Shown: positions 58,238-64,000 of the stretch, one piece after another
How the letters are laid out: every line of letters begins with the position of its first letter
Position numbering within the stretch: the first letter of the stretch is position 1
Source: Pseudomonas sp. PH1b
GTDB lineage: Bacteria > Pseudomonadota > Gammaproteobacteria > Pseudomonadales > Pseudomonadaceae
Length of the DNA: 64,000 bases
Assembly (NCBI RefSeq): GCF_000633395.1
Contig: NZ_AYMU01000002.1
Location: 601,394-665,393 of the forward strand
Reading direction: 5' to 3'
Translations under genes and position numbers: made by a program
Notes under the pieces: generated by a model
Seen by the model: the letters and a program-made list of their open reading frames with translations, nothing else
Database searches by the model: none
What the model was told of the DNA's origin: nothing

Positions 58238-60046
58238 ATGAGTACGCAGCCTACGACCAATGGAGTGGTCCCCCAGCGCCTTGCGCACATTCGCCAGTTG
58301 ATGAGCCGCGAGGGCATTCATGCCTTGCTGGTGCCCTCGGCGGACCCGCACCTGTCGGAATACCTGCCGGGCTACTGGCAGGGGCGCCAGTGGCTGTCGG
58401 GCTTTCATGGCTCGGTGGGCACCTTGATCGTGACCGCGGATTTCGCCGGGGTCTGGGCAGACAGCCGTTACTGGGAGCAGGCCGGCAAGGAGCTCAAGGG
58501 CAGCGGTATCGAACTGGTGAAATTGCAGCCGGGCCAGCCCGGTCCATTGGACTGGCTGGCCGAGCAGGCCCCGCCAGGCGCGGTGGTCGCAGTGGATGGT
58601 GCGGTCATGGCCGTGGCTTCGGCCCGGACCCTGGGCGGCAAGCTGCAAGAGCGCGGGGCTCGCCTGCGCACCGACATCGACCTGCTCCAGGACGCCTGGG
58701 CGGATCGGCCGGCGCTGCCTGATCAGCCGGTCTATCAACACCTGCCGCCGCAGGCCACGTCGAGCCGGGTGGAAAAACTCGGCAAACTTCGGGAAACCCT
58801 GCAGGAGCGCGGCGCGGACTGGCATTTCATCGCCACCCTCGATGACATTGCCTGGTTGTTCAACCTGCGTGGCGCCGATGTTTCCTTCAACCCCGTGTTT
58901 GTCTCCTTCGCACTGGTCAGCCAGCAGCAGGCCACCTTGTTCGTGGCCCTGAGCAAGGTCGATGCGCCTTTGCGCGCGGTGCTCGAGGCCGATGGCGTCA
59001 GCCTGCGCGACTACTCGGAAGTGGCCGCGGCGCTGCGTGGGGTTCCCGCTGGCGCGACCTTGCAGATCGATCCGGCGCGGGTCACGGCCGGTTTGCTGGA
59101 GAATCTCAACCCCGACGTGAAACTGCTGGAAGGGCTCAACCCCACCACTCTGGCCAAGTCGCGCAAGAGCCTGGCCGATGCCGAGCACATTCGACAGGCC
59201 ATGGAGCAGGACGGGGCGGCCCTCTGCGAGTTTTTCGCCTGGCTGGAAAGCGCCCTGGGGCGCGAGCGTGTTACCGAGCTGACCATCGATGAACACCTGA
59301 CCGCGGCCCGTGAACGGCGTCCGGGCTATGTCTCGTTGAGCTTCAATACCATTGCCGCGTTCAACGCCAATGGCGCGATGCCGCATTACCACGCAACGCC
59401 TCAAGAGCACGCAGTGATCGAGGGCGATGGGCTGCTGCTGATCGACTCCGGTGGCCAGTACCTGGGCGGCACGACCGACATCACGCGCATGGTGCCGGTC
59501 GGGACCCCGACGGTTGAGCAGAAGCTCGATTGCACCCGGGTGCTCAAGGGCGTGATCGCCTTGTCCCGGGCACAGTTCCCACGGGGTATTCTTTCGCCCT
59601 TGCTGGATGCCATCGCCCGCGCGCCGATCTGGGCCGAAGGGGTGGATTACGGTCATGGCACGGGGCACGGCGTCGGCTATTTCCTCAATGTGCACGAAGG
59701 CCCGCAGGTGATTGCCTACCAGGCGGCGCCGGCACCGCAAACCGCCATGCAGCCGGGAATGATCACCTCCATCGAGCCAGGCACCTACCGCCCCGGGCGC
59801 TGGGGGGTGCGGATCGAGAACCTGGTGTTGAATCGTGAGGCGGGCAGTACCGAGTTTGGCGAGTTCCTGCGTTTTGAAACCCTGACCCTGTGTCCGATCG
59901 ATACCCGGTGCCTGGAACCGTCATTGCTCACCGAGGATGAGCGTGAGTGGTTCAACGCCTACCATGCCGAGGTGCATCGGCGTCTGGAGCCGTTGCTCAA
60001 AGGGGCGGCACTGGAGTGGTTGCAGGCGCGGACCGCAGCCATTTGA
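58238..60046 (+). CDS. M24B aminopeptidase P (Xaa-Pro aminopeptidase)
   Basis: Cytosolic metallopeptidase of 602 residues that removes N-terminal residues before proline. Two N-terminal creatinase-like domains (~10-320) precede the pita-bread catalytic domain. Metal ligands: Asp in LLIDSGGQY and GTTDITR, His in GHGTGHGVG, Glu in ITSIEPG and GVRIENLVL. Length matches the three-domain long form. AAGGAGA lies eight bases before ATG 58238. Confidence 0.93.
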   Translation: MSTQPTTNGVVPQRLAHIRQLMSREGIHALLVPSADPHLSEYLPGYWQGRQWLSGFHGSVGTLIVTADFAGVWADSRYWEQAGKELKGSGIELVKLQPGQPGPLDWLAEQAPPGAVVAVDGAVMAVASARTLGGKLQERGARLRTDIDLLQDAWADRPALPDQPVYQHLPPQATSSRVEKLGKLRETLQERGADWHFIATLDDIAWLFNLRGADVSFNPVFVSFALVSQQQATLFVALSKVDAPLRAVLEADGVSLRDYSEVAAALRGVPAGATLQIDPARVTAGLLENLNPDVKLLEGLNPTTLAKSRKSLADAEHIRQAMEQDGAALCEFFAWLESALGRERVTELTIDEHLTAARERRPGYVSLSFNTIAAFNANGAMPHYHATPQEHAVIEGDGLLLIDSGGQYLGGTTDITRMVPVGTPTVEQKLDCTRVLKGVIALSRAQFPRGILSPLLDAIARAPIWAEGVDYGHGTGHGVGYFLNVHEGPQVIAYQAAPAPQTAMQPGMITSIEPGTYRPGRWGVRIENLVLNREAGSTEFGEFLRFETLTLCPIDTRCLEPSLLTEDEREWFNAYHAEVHRRLEPLLKGAALEWLQARTAAI

Positions 60047-60053
60047 AAGAGCG

Positions 60054-60078
60054 CATCACCCGCGCAATGCGGGTGATG
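60054..60078. terminator. Hairpin after the aminopeptidase gene
   Basis: CATCACCCGC (60054-60063) pairs with GCGGGTGATG (60069-60078) over five bases just downstream of the stop. On the minus strand it is followed by CGCTCTTTC, so it may serve the convergent operon too. Confidence 0.6.
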
Positions 60079-60088
60079 TCGGTGAGTT

Positions 60089-60115
60089 TCCCTGGCGAGC
60101 CGCAGTCGCCAGGGA
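60089..60115 (-). terminator. Hairpin after the HCCA-isomerase-like gene
   Basis: TCCCTGGCGA (60089-60098) pairs with TCGCCAGGGA (60106-60115), loop seven bases; on the minus strand it begins 10 bases after the stop and is followed by AAACTC rather than T residues. Confidence 0.55.
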
Positions 60116-60124
60116 GGCTGGCGA

Positions 60125-60721
60125 CTATTGCCGGCCCAAGGCCTCACGAACGAAGTCCAGGCGGTCCTGGCCAAAGAACAGCTCGTCACCCACGAACATG
60201 CTGGGGGCGCCGAATACTCCACGTTTCAGTGCTTGATCGGTCTTCTCCTTGAGCCGCGCCTTGACCTCTTCGTCATTGCTGAAGTCGAGGATCTGTTGCG
60301 GATCGAAGCCGCCTTGTTCCAGGACCTGGGTCACGGTGGCGGCATCGTTGAGGTTGCGCTTGTCGACCCAGAGTGCGCGGAACAGGCAGTCGATGAACTC
60401 GACGAAGCGTTCTGGCAGGTGCATCTGCACCCCGGTTACCGCTCGCATCAGCAGCAGGGTATTGATGGGAAAGTGCGGGTTGAAATTGAGCTCCACCTCA
60501 TAGCGCCGAGCGAAGCGCGCCAGGTCGTGCAGCATGTAACGTCCTTTGGCGGGGACGCTGATGGGGGAGGCATTGCCGGTGCTCTTGAAGACGCCGCCCA
60601 AGAGCATGGGCTGGTAGATCAGTTGGCTGTCGGTCTGGGCGCAGATCTTTGGCAGTTGGCTGTTGGCCAGGTAGGCGGTCGGGCTGCCCAGGTCGAAAAA
60701 GAACTCGACGGTTTTACTCAT
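60125..60721 (-). CDS. 2-Hydroxychromene-2-carboxylate isomerase/DsbA-like protein
   Basis: A 198-residue kappa-class-GST/HCCA-isomerase-like protein with thioredoxin fold. It begins with VEFFFDLGSPTAYLA, has the helical insert, and ends with RGVFGAPSMFVGDELFFGQDRLDFV, typical of the family. Such enzymes isomerise aromatic-pathway intermediates with glutathione; many relatives have unknown substrates. Its ATG overlaps the present stop of the SDR gene (ATGA), although the ancestral SDR probably ended 35 bases earlier. Confidence 0.88.
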   Translation of the reverse strand: MSKTVEFFFDLGSPTAYLANSQLPKICAQTDSQLIYQPMLLGGVFKSTGNASPISVPAKGRYMLHDLARFARRYEVELNFNPHFPINTLLLMRAVTGVQMHLPERFVEFIDCLFRALWVDKRNLNDAATVTQVLEQGGFDPQQILDFSNDEEVKARLKEKTDQALKRGVFGAPSMFVGDELFFGQDRLDFVREALGRQ

Positions 60722-61509
60722 GGTTCAGACTCCCTGATTGTTGTTATGAAAGGGATTACCAGCGTTCGTTCCAGGGGCGAAGGTCCAGTTCGAAGGTCCA
60801 GTTCGAAGGTCCAGGCGTCCCGAGGCTGGCTGTGCAGGTACCAGTAGTTCTCGGCAATGTGCTCGGGATTGAGGATGCCGTCCTGATCCTTGAGGGCGTA
60901 TTTCTCGGGGAAGCTGGTGCGGATGAAGTCGGTATCGATAGCGCCGTCGACGATGACATGGCCAACATGAATGTTCAGGGGGCCCAGTTCCCGAGCCATG
61001 CTCTGGGCCAAGGCACGAATACCGTGCTTGGCTCCGGCGAAGGCGGCGAAACCGGCGGCGCCGCGAACCCCGGCGGTGGCTCCGGTAAAGAGGATGGTGC
61101 CGCGTTGGCGCGTGACCATGCGCTTGGCCACCTCGCGAGCATTGAGAAAACCCGAGAAACAGGCCATTTCCCAGATCTTGAAATACTTGCGGGCGGTTTC
61201 CTCGAGGATGCTGCAGGGCACGTTGGCGCCGATGTTGAAAACGAAGGCTTCAATCGGGCCGACCTGGGTTTCGATCTGCTCGATCAGCGCAATCACTTCC
61301 TCTTCTTTGCGCGCATCGCAGGCAAAACCATGAGCTTCGGCGCCGGTTTGCTGGATGGCCTCCACTAGTGGTTGCAGCTTGTCTGCACTGCGTCGTGTCA
61401 TGCAGGCCACAAAACCTTCTGCGGCAAAACGCTTGGCAATGGCCCCGCCGGTGGCATCACCGGCACCGACCACCAGGACGACTTTCTTCTTGTTCAAGTT
61501 TGCAGTCAT
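60718..61509 (-). CDS. Short-chain dehydrogenase/reductase with a shifted C-terminus
   Basis: SDR-family oxidoreductase of 263 residues. The cofactor loop is VVGAGDATGGAIA (instead of TGxxxGIG), followed by CDARKEE and FNIGANVP; the catalytic block is unusual with Thr/Gly in FTGATAGVRGAAGFAAFAGAKHGIRALAQ, giving Lys ~160 but Phe where Tyr is usual. A 13-bp tandem duplication (60779-60815) shifts the frame near the end: the present tail is RTGPSPLERTLVIPF..., whereas the other frame still encodes DLRPWNERW and a TAA at 60756, the likely original end. Confidence 0.85.
   Translation of the reverse strand: MTANLNKKKVVLVVGAGDATGGAIAKRFAAEGFVACMTRRSADKLQPLVEAIQQTGAEAHGFACDARKEEEVIALIEQIETQVGPIEAFVFNIGANVPCSILEETARKYFKIWEMACFSGFLNAREVAKRMVTRQRGTILFTGATAGVRGAAGFAAFAGAKHGIRALAQSMARELGPLNIHVGHVIVDGAIDTDFIRTSFPEKYALKDQDGILNPEHIAENYWYLHSQPRDAWTFELDLRTGPSPLERTLVIPFITTIRESEP
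60779..60815. repeat. 13-bp tandem duplication inside the SDR gene
   Basis: On the minus strand GGACCTTCGAACT occurs twice in tandem and is followed by the partial third unit GGACCTTCG. Removing one unit restores a frame ending in DLRPWNERW. Confidence 0.9.
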
Positions 61510-61529
61510 GGGTTGCTCGCTCTTTGGTA

Positions 61530-61554
61530 AACGATCGTTAACTAAACGAACGTT
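61530..61554. promoter_or_regulatory. Paired palindromic operators between SDR and tetR-type genes
   Basis: AACGATCGTT (61530-61539) and AACGAACGTT (61545-61554) lie 15 bases apart in the divergent promoter region. Paired sites of this kind are typical TetR-family operators and would allow one regulator to control both directions. Confidence 0.75.
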
Positions 61555-61602
61555 ATGCTATGATTTTTCGATCGTCAAGAGAACTCGGGAGCTCGCCAGG
61601 GG

Positions 61603-62172
61603 ATGCGTTATTCAGCCAGTCACAAACAGGAAACCCGCGAGCGCTTGTTGCAAAGCAGTGCGGTGCAGGCCAAGAACGAAGGTTTCTCCACGGTAGGGGT
61701 CGATGCCTTGATGAAGGCCATCGGCCTCAGTGGAGGGGCTTTCTACAGTCACTTTGCATCCAAGGATGAGCTATTCGGCTCGATCGTCGAGCGCGAGCTG
61801 AGCCAGAGCCTGGAGCGTCTGGGCGGCGAGCGGCAGCAGAATCAGGAAAAACTGCGGCGTTGCCTGAAGCAGTACCTGAGTGTGGCGCATCTGCAGCAGC
61901 CGGGGGCCGGGTGCGCGATTCCAGCGTTGGGAGCGGAGATTGCCCGGGGAAGCCTTGAGGTACGCCAGGAGGCTGAAGGCTGGATCTGCCGTCTGCAGCA
62001 GGCCTGGGCACAGACCTTGGGCAGTGAGAGCCTGGCCTGGTCGATCCTCTCGCAATGCGTCGGTGCGCTGGTGGTGGCGCGAATGCTGGTGAATCCGAAC
62101 ATTCAGCGCCAGGTCTTGGCGTCGAGTCATGAACAAATCATTGGGCAACTGGAGCGGTTGTCTGCCGATTGA
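61603..62172 (+). CDS. TetR-family repressor
   Basis: TetR/AcrR-type regulator of 189 residues. The N-terminal helix-turn-helix (FSTVGVDALMKAIGLSGGAFYSHFASKDELF, read in parts, ~30-60) resembles the YcdC/NemR-like group; the C-terminal ligand domain has CAIPALGAEIARGS. GGGAG is 11 bases before ATG 61603. It is divergent from the SDR-isomerase pair and likely represses it through the operators at 61530-61554. NemR-like relatives sense reactive electrophiles via Cys; Cys in GAGCAIP (~105) could serve that way. Confidence 0.9.
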   Translation: MRYSASHKQETRERLLQSSAVQAKNEGFSTVGVDALMKAIGLSGGAFYSHFASKDELFGSIVERELSQSLERLGGERQQNQEKLRRCLKQYLSVAHLQQPGAGCAIPALGAEIARGSLEVRQEAEGWICRLQQAWAQTLGSESLAWSILSQCVGALVVARMLVNPNIQRQVLASSHEQIIGQLERLSAD

Positions 62173-62181
62173 CTCTTACTG

Positions 62182-62463
62182 CTATTTGCAGATGACGATC
62201 ATGCTGCGGCTGGTATAGCCGGCAGGGTTGAGGCCAAAGGGGTAATCCCCTGGATCTTCCACGCCGTCACCGGACTTGGCGATCACCTTGTAGCCTTTGG
62301 GGCCGCAGGATTCGGCTGCTTTGGTGTAGCACTTGTCCCAGGAAGAGGACAGGCCCGAGCAGTTGATGTGGAGTCCTTTCTTACCCCGTTTGACTTCGGT
62401 TTTAGCGGTCGCAGCACAGCCTGCAATGGCAAGTACGGCCAACAGTATCAAAAATCGTTTCAT
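62182..62463 (-). CDS. Small lipoprotein with conserved cysteines
   Basis: A 93-residue lipoprotein: signal MKRFLILLAVLAIAGC with lipobox IAGC, then a basic stretch and a domain with cysteines in INCSGLSSSWDKCYTKAAESCGPKGY and a last VICK. The four late cysteines may form disulfides. The WDKCYxKA-CGxxGY pattern occurs in several small envelope proteins of unknown function. Convergent with the tetR-type gene, nine bases away. Confidence 0.8.
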   Translation of the reverse strand: MKRFLILLAVLAIAGCAATAKTEVKRGKKGLHINCSGLSSSWDKCYTKAAESCGPKGYKVIAKSGDGVEDPGDYPFGLNPAGYTSRSMIVICK

Positions 62464-62621
62464 CCCCGTCCTTATCGCTAGCCTCGGATCTGATGCCCGA
62501 GTGTGACTGCATTACCTGTCGTCTTTTGCGTTTGCGATATCCCTGTCTGACAACTCCATGGCCGACGTTGAGTAGCCGACTAAACATGGCCTAAATGAGC
62601 GCTAATTACCAGAGTTGAACA

Positions 62622-63509
62622 TCAATCAACTGCAACTAAAGGTTTGGATTCGCGGCGCATGGTCAGGGTTGCTCCCACAGAAGCCAGGATAATGCAGGCG
62701 ATTGCCATCCATTGGGCCAGGGACAGGTATTCGTGCAAAAACAGCAGGCCGGAGAGTGCGCCAAAGGCGGGTTCGATGCTCATCAGGGTGCCAAAGGTAC
62801 GAGCTGGCATCCGTGTGAGGGCAACCATTTCCAGGCTGTAGGGAAGGGCGGTGGACAAAATGGCGACCGCCAGCGCGACGGGGATCAATGAGGGGGTCAG
62901 CAATGCAGCGCCGGCGTGAACGATGCCGATGGGGGCGACGAAGAGTGCTGCAATCATCACCCCGAGTGCTGCGGTTTGGATGCCGTTCTCGGCGCCAGCC
63001 TTTTGTCCGAACAGAATGTACAGTGCCCAGCAGATACCCGCGCCCAGTGCATAGCCTGCGCCCACCAGGTCGATGGGGGTTTCGGTGGCGCCGGTGGGAA
63101 TCAGCAATAGCAGGCCAACGATGGCCAATGCGATCCAAAGAAAGTCGATGGCCTTGCGCGAGGCGTAGATAGCGACAGCAAGAGGGCCGGTGAACTCCAG
63201 GGCTACGGCAATTCCCAGGGGCACGGTTCTCAGTGACATATAGAAGAGGAAGTTCATGCCACCCAGGGCCATCCCATAGACGATCACGGTGCGCAGGGTC
63301 TTGCTGGTGAACTTGGCGCGCCAAGGCCTCAAGAGAAGCAGCATGATGATGCTGGCGAAAATCAGCCGCAGGGTGGTTGTGCCTTGTGCGCCAACCACAG
63401 GGAACATGCTCTTGGCCAGCGAAGCTCCTGATTGAATCGAGGCCATGGCAATAAGCAGCAGGCCTACCGGGAACAAGGTCGAGGCAAGACTGCGCGGTTG
63501 GTCGTTCAT
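62622..63509 (-). CDS. EamA-family exporter, RhtA-like
   Basis: Inner-membrane drug/metabolite transporter of 295 residues with about ten hydrophobic segments in two EamA repeats. The start (GLLLIAMASIQSGASLAKSMFPVVGAQGTTTLRL) and the late block SLEMVALTRMPARTFGTLMSIEPAFGALSGLLFLHE are typical of RhtA, the threonine/homoserine exporter, so that role is likely but not proven. It is transcribed alone. Confidence 0.9.
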   Translation of the reverse strand: MNDQPRSLASTLFPVGLLLIAMASIQSGASLAKSMFPVVGAQGTTTLRLIFASIIMLLLLRPWRAKFTSKTLRTVIVYGMALGGMNFLFYMSLRTVPLGIAVALEFTGPLAVAIYASRKAIDFLWIALAIVGLLLLIPTGATETPIDLVGAGYALGAGICWALYILFGQKAGAENGIQTAALGVMIAALFVAPIGIVHAGAALLTPSLIPVALAVAILSTALPYSLEMVALTRMPARTFGTLMSIEPAFGALSGLLFLHEYLSLAQWMAIACIILASVGATLTMRRESKPLVAVD

Positions 63510-63610
63510 GCAGGGTTCATCCAGAGTGTTGGGAAAGAGGAGGCGGGGCCCTGACCATGATGCTCAACTAATGAGGGATGAGCAATATAGTGCGCATAGT
63601 CTTTTTTGCG

Positions 63611-63624
63611 CTTCTATATAGAAG
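63611..63624. promoter_or_regulatory. Palindrome upstream of the RhtA-like gene
   Basis: CTTCTATATAGAAG is a perfect 14-bp dyad about 100 bases before the exporter start. It could be an operator; no regulator can be named. Confidence 0.3.
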
Positions 63625-63673
63625 TGCTGGTGAGGCTGTTTTGCGTTGAGTCATAGAAAAATCAAATTAAGGG

Positions 63674-63701
63674 TTGACGGCAGATTCTACAGGTCTATAA
63701 T
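63674..63701 (+). promoter_or_regulatory. rRNA operon promoter 1
   Basis: TTGACG (63674-63679) and TATAAT (63696-63701) are 16 bases apart and followed by a GC-rich discriminator (TCGCCCC), the form of stringently controlled stable-RNA promoters. Confidence 0.85.
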
Positions 63702-64000
63702 TCGCCCCACTTCCGGCGCAGTCGAAACGGAAAACTCCTTGAAACTCAACGAGTTACACAGTTTTCGACAGCGGTTACGCTTCAGTTCATCGAAGCCAGA
63801 AGCAGTTAATAAGGCAGTGTGTTTTCGCCCTATTAGCGATTCGATCCTCTCGGTCGAAAGCGGTGAAAAAGAGGTGTTGACAGCAGCGTGTAACGCTGTA
63901 GAATTCGCCTCCCGCTAACGAGAGATCGGAAGCGCAAGTGGTTGAAGTTGTTAAGGATTTCCAAGCGAAACTTTGAAAGCTTCTTAAAAAATCACTTGAC
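63702..64000 (+). other. rRNA operon leader with second promoter (truncated at edge)
   Basis: The stretch resembles the leader before Pseudomonas 16S rRNA genes as I recall it. A second promoter, TTGACA (63877-63882) and TAGAAT (63899-63904) 16 bases apart with a CG-rich discriminator, lies inside. The window ends in CACTTGAC, apparently the -35 of a third tandem promoter. The open frame 63646-63918 is not coding. The 16S gene itself is not in the window. Confidence 0.85.

Noticed and set aside
63646..63918. A 90-codon frame before the right edge
   Set aside because: It runs through two stable-RNA promoters and starts without a ribosome site.

Overview
The window is GC-rich chromosomal DNA of a fluorescent Pseudomonas of the P. 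fluorescens complex; the gene set and order suggest the P. protegens/P. chlororaphis side, but that is inference. The evidence is the pyoverdine genes (pvdS, pvdL, pvdH, the fpv import operon), Fur and PvdS promoter boxes, Pseudomonas REP elements and a Pseudomonas-type rRNA operon leader at the right edge. Nearly all sequence is accounted for by tightly packed genes; no tRNA, CRISPR array, insertion sequence or prophage was seen.

Layout. 1-1300: the 3' end of a periplasmic binding protein, a small unknown gene and pvdS on the minus strand. 1301-14693: a Fur box, a PvdS box and the giant chromophore NRPS gene pvdL. 14905-17622: a GRAM-like small gene in AT-richer DNA, then two tandem paralogous genes with a ParB-like DGHYR motif. 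17699-21730: a Fur box followed by a FecI-type sigma factor, a FecR-type anti-sigma factor and a signalling TonB-dependent siderophore receptor. 21731-24084: a REP, a DUF3077-like gene with an odd open leader, an alpha/beta hydrolase and a four-unit, 110-bp BIME array. 24085-29609: dsbG, a TlpA-like gene and dsbD, divergent from the two-component pair dsbR-dsbS. 29726-31619: PvdS box, pvdH, mbtH and terminator. 31632-32459: a methyltransferase. 32586-38867: the eight-gene fpvGHJKCDEF operon for periplasmic iron release from ferripyoverdine. 39165-40000: a VOC-family gene and the remnant of a MetQ-like gene.

40061-50225 holds the most unusual item: a minus-strand cassette of four closely spaced genes (ClpB-like AAA+ ATPase, NrdG-like radical SAM protein, 2112-residue zinc-ribbon/pseudokinase/SF1-helicase/nuclease fusion, coiled-coil protein). 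I do not recognise it as a named system; its parts resemble stress-response or anti-phage modules. It is followed at 50372-51326 by soxR with a divergent SoxR-box promoter driving a monooxygenase-like gene.

51323-55429 is the sulfonate-sulfur operon msuE-msuD-msuC-sfnR with a sigma-54 promoter and upstream palindromes. 55825-63509 contains metabolic and transport genes: lipoprotein, LysE exporter, cysteine desulfurase, M24 peptidase, an HCCA-isomerase/SDR pair with a divergent TetR regulator (the SDR carries a 13-bp duplication that shifts its C-terminus), another lipoprotein and an RhtA-like exporter. 63674-64000 carries tandem stable-RNA promoters; the 16S gene should begin just outside.

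The iron genes form one circuit: Fur represses pvdS and the FecI-type gene; PvdS activates pvdL and pvdH; PvdL and PvdH build the chromophore end of pyoverdine and its Dab building block; Fpv proteins recover iron from the returning ferri-siderophore.
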